Shown: positions 52,749 through 60,727 of the stretch, one piece after another
Layout of the letters: each line of letters begins with the position of its first letter
Position numbering within the stretch: the stretch's first letter is position 1
DNA from: Streptomyces syringium
Lineage (GTDB): Bacteria; Actinomycetota; Actinomycetes; Streptomycetales; Streptomycetaceae
Assembly (NCBI RefSeq): GCF_017876625.1
Contig: NZ_JAGIOH010000001.1
Coordinates: 2,232,001-2,296,000 of the forward strand
Reading direction: 5' to 3'
Length of the DNA stretch: 64,000 nt
Notes under the pieces: generated by a model
Told to the model about the DNA's origin: nothing
Databases searched by the model: none
Seen by the model: only the letters and a program-made list of their open reading frames with translations
Position numbers and translations under genes: made by a program

Positions 52749-54059
52749 GTGCGGGGGAAGGCTCGCCAGGCGTGGGCGCCGTTGGCCGTGCCGCGTTTCC
52801 GTGTGCACTTCGGGGCTCGTCTGCTGAGCTGGTCGGGCGGGGCGATCGCGCCGATCGGCCTGGCGTTCGCCGTGCTGGGGCTGCCCGGTGAGGGGGAAGG
52901 CGGCGGTCTGGGGCTGGTGCTGGCGTGCGGCACGCTTCCGCAGGCGCTGCTGTTGTTCTTCGGCGGCGTGGCGGCGGACCGGTGGCCGCGCGTCCGGATC
53001 ATGGTGGCCGCGAACACCGTCTCCGCGGCCGCCCAGGCGGGTGCCGCACTGCTGCTGTGGTCACACCTCGCCCGCCTGTGGCAGCTGGCGCTGCTGGCGG
53101 CGGTGTGCGGGGCGGCCTCGGCGTTCTTCATGCCGGCGTCCTCGGGCCTCCTGGCGGACATCGTTCCGGCACGGACGCGGCCCGCGGCGAACGCGCTGCT
53201 GAGGCTGGGGCAGACCGTGACGCGGGTGGGCGGGCCGGCGGTCGGCGCGGCGCTGGTGGTGACCGCCGGGCCGCCGTCGGTCATCGCCTGCGACGCCCTG
53301 TCGTTCGCCGGCGCGGCGGTCCTGCTCGCGCCGCTGGCCGTCCGTGGTGCCGCGCCCGCGCCCCGGACGGCGTTCCGGTGTCAGTTGCGCGACGGATGGG
53401 CCGACTTCCGGTCGCGGCGCTGGCTGGTGGTCATGACGTGGCAGTCGGCTCTGGTCCTCCCGGTGTGGATGGCCGGCTACCAGCTCCTGGGGCCGGTGTA
53501 CGGGCAGCGTGCCCTGGGCGGCGCCGGCGCCTGGGGCCTGGTGATGTCCGGCTTCGCCGCGGGCATGGTCGGCGGTTCCGCCGTGGCGCTGTGGTGGCGG
53601 CCGCGCGGCGTGGGGGTGGTGGCCTGCGCCGGCACCGCGGTCATGGCGGTCCCGCCGGCGGCGATGGCACTGCACACCGCAACGGCCGGTCTCGTCCTGG
53701 CCGCGGCGGCGGCCGGAGCCGCGGCGTCGCTGTCGACGACGGTGTGGACGGGGCTGTTGCAGGACGTGATCCCCCCGGACCGGCTGGGCCGGGTCACGGC
53801 GTACTCGGCTTTCGGCCAGGCGGTGACAGTGCCGCTCGGCTACCTGGCGGCGTCCCCCGCCACCCGGGTGCTCGGGCTGCGGGAGACGCTGGGCCTGGGC
53901 GCGGTACTGATCACCCTGCTGGCGGTGCTGCCGCTGCTGCTGCTGCCGGAGGTACGGCTGCTGGGCAGGCCGGTCACGGCGTCGGGTCGAGGCGGTGCGG
54001 AGCTGCGTCCGCCGCGAAGGCCGCGGGCTGCCACTGCGGTGCGAGAATCCGGCGCGTGA
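52749..54059 (+). CDS. MFS transporter at the edge of the RiPP-like cluster (candidate exporter)
   Basis: A 436-residue, 12-helix transporter of the MFS_3/EntS-like group: FRVHFGARLLSWSGGAIAPI, FFGGVAADRWPRVRIMV (motif A), FFMPASSGLLADIVPARTRP and TTVWTGLLQDVIPPDRLGRV. It starts with GTG 52749. Its 3' end overlaps the convergent sulfotransferase gene by 86 bp, so the two must interfere in transcription or have evolved together. Position suggests export of the cluster product, but that is inference; a general drug pump is the alternative. Confidence 0.85.
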   Translation: MRGKARQAWAPLAVPRFRVHFGARLLSWSGGAIAPIGLAFAVLGLPGEGEGGGLGLVLACGTLPQALLLFFGGVAADRWPRVRIMVAANTVSAAAQAGAALLLWSHLARLWQLALLAAVCGAASAFFMPASSGLLADIVPARTRPAANALLRLGQTVTRVGGPAVGAALVVTAGPPSVIACDALSFAGAAVLLAPLAVRGAAPAPRTAFRCQLRDGWADFRSRRWLVVMTWQSALVLPVWMAGYQLLGPVYGQRALGGAGAWGLVMSGFAAGMVGGSAVALWWRPRGVGVVACAGTAVMAVPPAAMALHTATAGLVLAAAAAGAAASLSTTVWTGLLQDVIPPDRLGRVTAYSAFGQAVTVPLGYLAASPATRVLGLRETLGLGAVLITLLAVLPLLLLPEVRLLGRPVTASGRGGAELRPPRRPRAATAVRESGA

Positions 54060-54819
54060 CGTCGTCCACGTAGTCGATCTGCTCGGGTGTGAGGTAGTCG
54101 CGGAATCCGCCGATGACACCGCGGCGGGTCTTGTACGAGTCGGGGTCCCCGGGGATGGTGGGGCGCAGCCTGTCGGTGCCCAGCGCGTCGGAGAGTTCCA
54201 TGGCGCGCATGGCCTTGAAGTCCGCGAAGGCGGCCGCGGTGCGCAGGGTCTCCTCACCGGCCGGGGGCAGGCCGCAGAACTCCAGGACGCGCCCGAGTTC
54301 CCCGGCGGTGTCCGCCGTCAGCCTCTCGTAGGAGGTGAGCAGGAACGAGGCGGGGACGTCCTGCCGGGCGTGCCAGATGTTCCAGAAGGTCAGGCAGGTC
54401 TTGACGCTGCCTTCCTCCTCGCTCAGGAAGTCCCCGATCCCCCGGTCGTACGGGGGCTTCTTGCGGTGGGTCCGCTGGAAGTAGCGGGAGACAGCCGTGT
54501 CCCGGATGTCGCGGACCAGGAGGACGACTTTCCGGTCGTGGTAGAAGTCCTTGTTCCACGACAGCTCGGCCGGGGTGCGCCAGGCGACGAAGTCGTCGTG
54601 CCAGTAGACGATGCGCGGGACGGCGGAGTCGACCGCGCTGTAGTCGGTCAGCGTCAGGTCCCGGCAGACCTCCATGGGGATCCCGCGCGCCTCCGAGATG
54701 GCCTTGGCCATGAGGACCCGCAGCCAGGTGCGGCCGCACTTGGGGAAGGAGACGACGTAGACGTCGCCTTCCGCGTCGATCTTCGCCTCGGGGTCGGTGG
54801 CGAAGGGGGGAAGGGGCAC
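53974..54819 (-). CDS. PAPS-dependent sulfotransferase (Sulfotransfer_1 type)
   Basis: A 281-residue cytosolic-type enzyme that transfers sulfate from PAPS to a hydroxyl or amine. The 5'-phosphosulfate loop VVSFPKCGRTWLR lies at residues 22-34, and the 3'-phosphate motif is LVRDIRDTAVSRYF near 101-114. YWHDDF carries a possible catalytic His. The C-terminal GVIGGFRDYLTPEQIDYVDD resembles the RKGxxGDWK loop with GFRDYLT in place of GDWKN. GTG 54819 has AAAGGA 6 nt upstream. It lies 12 bp after the second sulfotransferase gene in one operon and overlaps the MFS gene tail-to-tail by 86 bp. Acceptor is probably the cluster peptide or its sugar. Confidence 0.9.
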   Translation of the reverse strand: MPLPPFATDPEAKIDAEGDVYVVSFPKCGRTWLRVLMAKAISEARGIPMEVCRDLTLTDYSAVDSAVPRIVYWHDDFVAWRTPAELSWNKDFYHDRKVVLLVRDIRDTAVSRYFQRTHRKKPPYDRGIGDFLSEEEGSVKTCLTFWNIWHARQDVPASFLLTSYERLTADTAGELGRVLEFCGLPPAGEETLRTAAAFADFKAMRAMELSDALGTDRLRPTIPGDPDSYKTRRGVIGGFRDYLTPEQIDYVDDVTRRILAPQWQPAAFAADAAPHRLDPTP

Positions 54820-54831
54820 GGTGGTCCTTTC

Positions 54832-55476
54832 CTAGTGCGGATTCCCGTCGGCAGCCGTCCGGTTGCGGTGCGGGAAGGGTTCGTCCGGTACCGGCACGCC
54901 GAGAAAGGGGGCGAGCCGTTCGTACCCCTGGCCGGCGGCGATGTCGAGCACCAGCAGGTCGTCGTCCCGGCCGGCGAAGTGGCGGGCCGCCTCGGCGGCG
55001 TGCCGCCGGACGACCCGGCGGAACCGTTCGGGGTGGAAGGCGTGGCAGCCGTACACCGCAGCCCGCAGGAAGCGCTGGAGGTCGACGTAGCCCTGCCCTC
55101 GGTGCGCTTTGCTCTCGACGGGCCGTTCCCAGTGCTTCCGGCAGGAGCGCAGCCAGCTCTCCTCCTCGCGGACGGTGAGGACGAACTTCGCCCCCGGCCA
55201 CAGCAGGTCCAGGTCCTGGTAGCAGTGCGCGACGGTGATGTCGGTGATCCCGTCGTACCGGTCGAGCAGCGGGAAGCGGGCGGTGCCGGCCAGCAGGGTC
55301 GCGTAGGTGGCGGGGTCGGCCGGGTAGTGGACGACGTCGAAGCCCAGGGTGTGCAGGGCGCTGGTGAGTGAGGTGGTGCCGGTGCGCGAGAGGCCGATGC
55401 CGAAGACCTTCGGCTTCGTGCGGTGCGAGGGGGCGGGCGGCGCGGGACGGGGCCGGTCGGTGCCGTCGGCTGTCAC
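54832..55476 (-). CDS. Second sulfotransferase (Sulfotransfer_4-like P-loop protein)
   Basis: A 214-residue protein. KPKVFGIGLSRTGTTSLTSA at residues 21-40 is the P-loop of the Sulfotransfer_4 group, with ALHTLGFDVVHYPAD following; FVLTVREEESWLRSC matches the second conserved segment. Members act on unknown acceptors in bacteria and eukaryotes. GTG 55476 has GAGGAGG 6 nt upstream, whereas a longer start is less well supported. It is the first gene of the minus-strand sulfotransferase operon, divergent from the YcaO gene over 220 bp. In that gap I see no clear operator. Confidence 0.8.
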   Translation of the reverse strand: MTADGTDRPRPAPPAPSHRTKPKVFGIGLSRTGTTSLTSALHTLGFDVVHYPADPATYATLLAGTARFPLLDRYDGITDITVAHCYQDLDLLWPGAKFVLTVREEESWLRSCRKHWERPVESKAHRGQGYVDLQRFLRAAVYGCHAFHPERFRRVVRRHAAEAARHFAGRDDDLLVLDIAAGQGYERLAPFLGVPVPDEPFPHRNRTAADGNPH

Positions 55477-55696
55477 GGTCGGCCTCCTCGGCGGATGGAC
55501 GGGACGCGCGGCTCCGGCACGCCCTGGGCCGGACCGGCTGCTCTCACCGTGCCCCACTCCCGCGGTTCCTTCAACGGGGCGTCACCAGCCGCCCGTTCAC
55601 GCCGCGGGAGCCGCGGACGCACCGTTGTGCGCGGCCGGGGCCTTTGGTCCAATCGTGGCGACGAGGGAACTCGCACGGACGGTGCCGGGAGGCGCG

Positions 55697-56875
55697 ATGT
55701 CCACGCTCGGGCACGCCCCTGTGCGCCGCTGGGAGCCGCAGGTGTTCACGCCGTTCGCGGAGAGTCCGGGCGTCGTCTTCGCGCGGACCGCCGCGCGGTC
55801 GGCGGAGTTCGGCCCGGCGGGCGGCGCGGGCGCGAGCGGAACCGACGTCATCGTGGGCGGCGCGGCGGGGGACGACCGTACCGACGTGGCCCGGCGGGCC
55901 CGGGGCGAGCTGCTGGAGCGGATGGGCAACATCCTGGCCGGACGGCGGGCCGAGAGCGCCGCGCGGTGGCTGGGCTCCTACGAGGACTGGCGACGGCGCG
56001 GTGTGCCCGCCCTCGACCCGGCCGCGCTCTCCGGCTCCACCGGCGACCGTGCGGCGCGCGGCCTGTGGGTCACGGCCCGGTCCCTGCTCACGGGCGAGGA
56101 GCTGCTGGTCCCGGCGGGCGCGGTGTACCTCCGGCACCGGCCGCCCGCGGGCTGCGCGGCGTGGGCCGGGGCGGGCTCCACGGGTCTGGGCGCCCACCCC
56201 GACCGGAGGGAGGCCGCCGGCCACGCGGCCCGGGAGATCCTCGAACGCGACCTGATCCGCCGCAGTTGGTACGAGCCCGGTGCGCCCGCCCCGCACGCGG
56301 CGCCCGCGCTTCCGGCCGATCTCCCTTCCCCCGTGCGGGAGGTACTTCAGCGGCGGGGAGAGCGCGCCACGGTGCTGTCGCTGCCCGCACCCGGCGGGAC
56401 GGTCTGCGCCGTGGTGTGCGTGCACGCCGGCGACTGCACGGCACAGAGCTTCGGCGCCCGGTGCGCTCCCGCACGCCACCGCGCGTCGGCCGTGGTGAGC
56501 GCGGCCTACGAGGCGCTGATGGTCCGGTGGAGCATGACCAGCCCCGCCGCGGTCCGTACCTGGGACCGGTGGGGCGGCCGGACTCCGCCCCGCTCGGCGC
56601 TGGAGCACGCGCTGTGGACGTTCCACCGCCAGGACAGCCTGGGCCACTGGCTGGACCGCCCGCGGTCGCCGGCGGTGCCCTCGGGGGCGGGGCCGGACGA
56701 CGGTCCGGCCGCGCTCGCCGCGTACACCGGTGAGGACGTCCTGCTGGTGGAGACGGACACCCCGCGGATCCGGGCCGAGGGCGTCACGGTGCTCCGGCTG
56801 ATCGCCCCCGGGACGCGGCCGCTGCCGTCGGGCGACGGCGGAACACCGGACGCACTGCCGCACCCCCTCGGCTGA
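55697..56875 (+). CDS. YcaO-domain protein (TOMM cyclodehydratase-like)
   Basis: A 392-residue protein of the YcaO ATPase family, which activates peptide amide bonds by phosphorylation to give azolines, thioamides or amidines. Three conserved segments are recognisable: RARGELLERMGN at 68-78 (first Glu helix), GLGAHPDRREAAGHAAREI and LERDLIRR around 163-189 (the ExxERD core) and SAAYEALMVRWS at about 268-279. The C-terminus reads VETDTPRIRAEGVTVLRLIA, PGTRPLPSGD and ends DALPHPLG, close to the PHPFP end of SagD-type cyclodehydratases. No E1-like or TfuA partner is encoded nearby. GGAGG lies 4 nt before ATG 55697. It heads the plus-strand operon with the two methyltransferases. Confidence 0.78.
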   Translation: MSTLGHAPVRRWEPQVFTPFAESPGVVFARTAARSAEFGPAGGAGASGTDVIVGGAAGDDRTDVARRARGELLERMGNILAGRRAESAARWLGSYEDWRRRGVPALDPAALSGSTGDRAARGLWVTARSLLTGEELLVPAGAVYLRHRPPAGCAAWAGAGSTGLGAHPDRREAAGHAAREILERDLIRRSWYEPGAPAPHAAPALPADLPSPVREVLQRRGERATVLSLPAPGGTVCAVVCVHAGDCTAQSFGARCAPARHRASAVVSAAYEALMVRWSMTSPAAVRTWDRWGGRTPPRSALEHALWTFHRQDSLGHWLDRPRSPAVPSGAGPDDGPAALAAYTGEDVLLVETDTPRIRAEGVTVLRLIAPGTRPLPSGDGGTPDALPHPLG

Positions 56876-56905
56876 CCCGCCCGCATCCCTTGAGGAGGCC
56901 CGAAG

Positions 56906-57676
56906 ATGACCGGTTCCGGCCCGCCCGACTACACCGCCTTCGCCACCCGCTACGACTCCTGGTTCGCCCCCTCCGACCGTGTCACCGAGGACACGGCCGG
57001 GGCCCTGGCCGGGCTCGCGAAGTCCGCGGGTCCGGGCCCCGTCCTGGAACTGGGCATCGGGACCGGACGGGTCGCCCTGCCCCTGGCCGCGCGAGGGGTG
57101 GAGGTGCACGGCGTCGACATCTCACCCGCGATGGTCGAGCAGTTGCGCGCCAAGCCCGGCGGGCGGGACATCCCCGTCACCCTCGGCGACTTCCGGACCG
57201 CGGACGCGAGGGGCCCCTACGCGCTCGTGTACGTCGTCAACGGCGCCTTCGCCGAACTGCCCACCCAGGACGCCCAAGTGGACTGCTTCGCGCACGCGGC
57301 CCGGCTGCTGCGGCCCGGCGGTCTGTTCGTCCTCGACGCCCATGTCCCCGAAGCCCTCTCCTCGGGCGCGCAGGGCGCGCCGGCCGACGGCCAGGTGCTG
57401 TCCACCCGCGGCGGTGAAACGGTCCTGCGTTTCCGCGACATGGACCGGGCCGAGCAGCGCTACCGCTCCCACTACATCGTCCTGGCGAGCGGGGCGGCGG
57501 GAGGTGTGGAGATGCACCGCACGACGGTGTCCTTCCGCTACGCCGCCGCGTCCGAGCTGGATCTGATGGCCCGGCTGGCGGGGCTGCGGCCGCGCGAGCG
57601 CTGGGCGGACTGGACGGGCGCCCCCTTCACCTCCGCGAGCGCCTTCCACATCTCCGTGTACGAACGTCCGGCGTGA
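56906..57676 (+). CDS. Class I SAM-dependent methyltransferase
   Basis: A 256-residue Rossmann methyltransferase. Motif I is VLELGIGTGRVALPLAARG and motif II VEVHGVDISPAMVEQL; motif IV-like YALVYVVNGAFAEL and post-motif LLRPGGLFVLDAHVP follow. It resembles the methyltransferase-25 group. ATG 56906 has GAGGAGG 7 nt upstream, and its end overlaps the next methyltransferase by GTGA. It follows the YcaO gene by 30 bp, so a shared transcript is very likely. It may methylate a carboxyl group, hydroxyl or N-terminus of the peptide; this is inference. Confidence 0.9.
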   Translation: MTGSGPPDYTAFATRYDSWFAPSDRVTEDTAGALAGLAKSAGPGPVLELGIGTGRVALPLAARGVEVHGVDISPAMVEQLRAKPGGRDIPVTLGDFRTADARGPYALVYVVNGAFAELPTQDAQVDCFAHAARLLRPGGLFVLDAHVPEALSSGAQGAPADGQVLSTRGGETVLRFRDMDRAEQRYRSHYIVLASGAAGGVEMHRTTVSFRYAAASELDLMARLAGLRPRERWADWTGAPFTSASAFHISVYERPA

Positions 57677-58515
57677 CCGGCAGGGAGCGGGCCGTGGCCG
57701 AGGACCCCGCCGTCTACATGGCGGAGAACCGGCGGCAGTGGGAGAGCTGGACCCCCCGGAAGGCCGCCTCCGCCCGCTCGGGCCTCGACGGCTTCCGGCG
57801 CGGCGGCGTGCGCGTCCACCGGGTCGAGCGCGACGAGGTGGGGGACGTGTCCGGCCGCACGCTGCTGCACCTGCAGAGTCACATGGGGGTGCGGACCCTC
57901 TCCTGGGCCCGGCTCGGCGCGCGGGTGACGGGGGTGGACTTCTCCGCCGAGGGCACCGCGACCGCGCGTTCCCTGGCCCGGGCCATCGCGCCCTCGGCCC
58001 GCTTCGTGTGCGCGAACGTCTACGACCTCCCCGAGCACCTGGACGGGACGTTCGACGTCGTCTACATGTCGCACGGCACCCTGGGGTGGCTGCCCGACCT
58101 GGGGAGGTGGGCGGAGATCGTCGCCCGGTTCACCGCCCCGGGAGGACGCTTCCACCTCTTCGAGGCGCACCCCACCGCCTGGCTCTTCGACCAGCGGGCG
58201 GACGCGCGCGAACTGTGCGCCCGGCACGGGTACTTCAGCCCCGGCGAGCCGCTGCGCTGGCGTTACCGGAGGCCGCACGCGGCCCCCGGCACCGACGCGG
58301 ACGGCTGGGAGTACTGCTGGGGGCACGGCATGGGGGCCATCGTCACGTCCCTGGTGGCCGCCGGGCTCGCCATCGGCCACCTCCATGAACGGCCGTTCGT
58401 GGCCTGGCCCATGTTCCCCTTCCTGGAACAGCGGGACGACGGGTGGTGGCACCTTCCCGACGACATCCCCTCCGTGCCGCTGTCCTTCTCCCTCATGGCA
58501 CACAAGCCCCTGTGA
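57673..58515 (+). CDS. Second class I SAM-dependent methyltransferase
   Basis: A 280-residue enzyme. LLHLQSHMGVRTLSWARLGA is motif I (unusual: LQSHMG in place of GxGxG), ARVTGVDFSAEGTATAR motif II, and FDVVYMSHGTLGWLPDLG the acceptor side. This LQCHFG-like variant of motif I is known in a class of bacterial methyltransferases and still binds SAM. GTG 57673 overlaps the previous stop. Its presence together with a different methyltransferase suggests two methylations, or a methylation of the sugar. Confidence 0.88.
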   Translation: MTGRERAVAEDPAVYMAENRRQWESWTPRKAASARSGLDGFRRGGVRVHRVERDEVGDVSGRTLLHLQSHMGVRTLSWARLGARVTGVDFSAEGTATARSLARAIAPSARFVCANVYDLPEHLDGTFDVVYMSHGTLGWLPDLGRWAEIVARFTAPGGRFHLFEAHPTAWLFDQRADARELCARHGYFSPGEPLRWRYRRPHAAPGTDADGWEYCWGHGMGAIVTSLVAAGLAIGHLHERPFVAWPMFPFLEQRDDGWWHLPDDIPSVPLSFSLMAHKPL

Positions 58516-58688
58516 ACTCACCCGGCGGAGCGGCCGGCGGAAGGTTGGCCGAGAATCGGGCCCCTGACCGGTCCGGCCGCCCGCGCGCCATGGCGATCAC
58601 CGCCTCCGGGCTGCACGATGACAAGCGGATGTGCCGGTGCGCCGGTGCACCCGCGACCGCGACCCCCTTCACTACTCAGGGAGTGAAC

Positions 58689-58778
58689 ATGCCCCAGGAC
58701 ATCGTGGAGATCGAGGAAGTACCGGCCGAGGAACTCCCCGAATTCGCGCTGATGATCGACATACCGTTCGAGGACTGA
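58689..58778 (+). CDS. Candidate RiPP precursor peptide, 29 residues, acidic
   Basis: ATG 58689 is preceded by AGGGAG at 58678-58683, 5 nt away. The product begins MPQDIVEIEEVPAEELPEF and ends FALMIDIPFED. It has 7 Glu, 3 Asp, no basic residue and no Cys, Ser, Thr, Trp, Tyr or Lys. It lies between the methyltransferases (173 bp) and the HEXXH gene (88 bp), as precursors often do. The acidic, hydrophobic N-terminal part looks like a leader; the Phe/Met/Ile/Asp-rich end may be the core. A longer in-frame start at 58590 would add a Cys-containing N-terminus but lacks a ribosome site. Precursor status is inference from size, place and neighbours. Confidence 0.6.
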   Translation: MPQDIVEIEEVPAEELPEFALMIDIPFED

Positions 58779-58866
58779 GCACGGCACACCACGGCCGTAC
58801 TCCGGCGGCCTGCCGGCAGCCACCCGGCCGGCCGCTGCCCACGACATCCCGGCGAGAGGACCAGGA

Positions 58867-59850
58867 TTGGACGTCGAGCCCGACCGCTCCTCGGCCCGGG
58901 ACGACCAGGACGCCCTGCGGCGCCTCCTGCTGAAGGCCGCGACGGCGGCCGGACTGCCGGAGCCTGCTGCCGGATGGACGATTCCCCCGCACCCCGCGGC
59001 CGTGGAGGCGGTGCACCGCGCACAGCGCGAGCGGCGGTCCGCCCCTACCGGCGGGCCGGCCCGGCCGTCGCCGCGGAGCCCGGCGGCGGAACCGCTCGAC
59101 CCCGTGGACCCGGCGGATCACCCGCACCTCGCCCGCAGCCTGGCGCGCGCACTGGCCCGGCTGCCGGACCGCACGGCGGCGGACGGGCAGCCGGTCACCG
59201 CCTCACCGGGGGCGTGGTCCGCGGCCGACCGGGCCGTCCTGGCGGACGCGCTCGGACTGCTGGGCACCGTGTGGCCGCGGATGCTCGGTGAACTGCGGAC
59301 GGTGGTCGCCCAGGTGGCGCTGCTGGACGGCATGGCGATCGACGGTTACACCGACTTCACCGTGCACGGTGCCGTTCTGATCAACCGCAGACGTCTCTCG
59401 CCGACCCGTGCCGGGCTGCCCGGTCCGGTACGGCTCGCGGAGGCCCTGGTCCACGAGGGGACGCACAACCGCTGCAACGCCGCGGCCGTGAGCGAGCCGT
59501 TCCTCACGCCCGCCGCCGACGAGCGCGCGGGCCTGCTCGCAACGCCGCTGCGGGCCGATCCGCGGCCCTTGAGCGGGCTGTTCCAGCAGACGGTGGTGCT
59601 CGCCCGCTGTGTGCAGCTGTACCGGCGGATCGCCGGAGGACAGGGGGCGGGCGGGCCCGCCGGGCAGGCCGCGGGTGAGCGGCACGACCGGCTGCTCGGT
59701 GACCTGGGCGCGGCGGTGACCGCGCTGGAGGCCCACCGGGCACAGCTCACCGGGCACGGCCGGCGGCTGCTGGACCAGAGCGCCCTGATCGCCGCGGCAG
59801 CCCGCGGCGGGGCCACGCCCGCAGCAGGTCGCGGACACCACCCGCGGTGA
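58867..59850 (+). CDS. HEXXH-motif protein, RiPP-associated peptide hydroxylase-like
   Basis: A 327-residue protein with a diverged N-terminus and a family core: FTVHGAVLINRRRLS (165-178), LVHEGTHNRCN (194-204; His196, Glu197, His200), and ATPLRADPRPLSGLF (225-239) followed by QQTVVLARCVQLYRR. This resembles the family of HEXXH proteins found beside peptide precursors, described as iron/2-oxoglutarate peptide beta-hydroxylases. In relatives I recall a His just after the RP-SG-F segment; here it is Gln240, so a ligand may be changed. TTG 58867 is the only start before residue 140 and has GAGAGGA 6 nt upstream. Its end overlaps the convergent PhyH gene by 104 bp. Confidence 0.72.
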   Translation: MDVEPDRSSARDDQDALRRLLLKAATAAGLPEPAAGWTIPPHPAAVEAVHRAQRERRSAPTGGPARPSPRSPAAEPLDPVDPADHPHLARSLARALARLPDRTAADGQPVTASPGAWSAADRAVLADALGLLGTVWPRMLGELRTVVAQVALLDGMAIDGYTDFTVHGAVLINRRRLSPTRAGLPGPVRLAEALVHEGTHNRCNAAAVSEPFLTPAADERAGLLATPLRADPRPLSGLFQQTVVLARCVQLYRRIAGGQGAGGPAGQAAGERHDRLLGDLGAAVTALEAHRAQLTGHGRRLLDQSALIAAAARGGATPAAGRGHHPR

Positions 59851-60727
59851 GCCGGGAGCGCAGTGCCGCCAGGGGCTCCAGCGGGCCGCCCAGCAGCCGC
59901 GGGTCCTCGTAGGGCACCCAGCCGGTGGCGTGCCGGGGGTAGCGCGGCGGGCCGAGACAGAGGCGTTTGGTGATGACGAAGCGCGTCTCGTCGGTGGTGT
60001 TGGGCTGCGAGGCGTGCAGGTGGTCCCCGGCGAAGAACAGGATGTCCCCCGCGGCCAGTTCGATGTCCATGGGCGGGCCGGTGTGCTGGCCCGGGACGAG
60101 GGTGTGCCGTCCGTCGTGCCGTGGGCGGCGGTGGTAGGCGTCGGGATAGAAGACGAGACCGTTGCCCCTGCGGACCGGTCCGACGGCCATCCACAGGTTG
60201 ACCGAATTGACGGCGGTGTTGAACCACGAGTCGACGTGCGCGTCACGCGGTGTCAGGAACCCTTCGAGACCGCTCGGCACGCCCCCGGCCAGGGACCGCT
60301 GCGGGGGCATGACGCGGATCCCGAGGTGACCGCCGAGGTAGAGGCGCGCGCCCTGCGGTTCCAGGGCCCGCGCGACATCGCGCAGGACCGCCTCTGCGAG
60401 GGGGCGGAGCCGGGTCTCCAGATCCGTGCGGATCGCGGTGATCTGCTCGGTGTCCGCGTGGAGGTGCAGCCTCTCCAGGGAGTCCCCGACGCGCGCGGCG
60501 GCGGGGCCGGGCAGGATCCGCGCCACCGCGCGGCCCGTCTCGCACCGGATCTCCTCCAGGGCCCCGGCGCGCCGGAGACCGCCCTCCACCACGACCAGCG
60601 CGCCGCGAAGGACGTGCCGCAGCGAGACGGGGATGCCGTGCCCGGCCGGTGTCACGGTGTGGACGGGCGCGGGCCGCGGTGGCTGCGGGCCGCCGGGGGT
60701 GCCGGTCCGGTCGGGCCGTTCGTTCAC
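59747..60727 (-). CDS. Fe(II)/2-oxoglutarate dioxygenase, phytanoyl-CoA dioxygenase (PhyH) family
   Basis: A 326-residue double-stranded beta-helix dioxygenase. DAHVDSWFN gives the HxD pair (His164, Asp166), GDHLHAS the distal His (His236 or His238) and TRFVITKR the 2-oxoglutarate Arg (Arg249). The segment SVNLWMAVGPVRRGNGLVFY is typical of PhyH enzymes. It probably hydroxylates a residue of the peptide or the sugar; a second hydroxyl would be a site for sulfation or glycosylation. GTG 60727 overlaps the epimerase stop (GTGA). The C-terminal 35 residues, coded in the overlap with the HEXXH gene, are Arg/Gly-rich and unlike the core. Confidence 0.85.
   Translation of the reverse strand: MNERPDRTGTPGGPQPPRPAPVHTVTPAGHGIPVSLRHVLRGALVVVEGGLRRAGALEEIRCETGRAVARILPGPAAARVGDSLERLHLHADTEQITAIRTDLETRLRPLAEAVLRDVARALEPQGARLYLGGHLGIRVMPPQRSLAGGVPSGLEGFLTPRDAHVDSWFNTAVNSVNLWMAVGPVRRGNGLVFYPDAYHRRPRHDGRHTLVPGQHTGPPMDIELAAGDILFFAGDHLHASQPNTTDETRFVITKRLCLGPPRYPRHATGWVPYEDPRLLGGPLEPLAALRSRLTAGGVRDLLRAWPRRGLPRRSGRSGPAAAGRAR

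Noticed and set aside
58590..58778. Longer precursor version starting at ATG 58590 (62 residues, with Cys, Ser and Thr)
   Set aside because: No ribosome site precedes 58590, while ATG 58689 has AGGGAG at good spacing. Kept as an alternative in the precursor entry.
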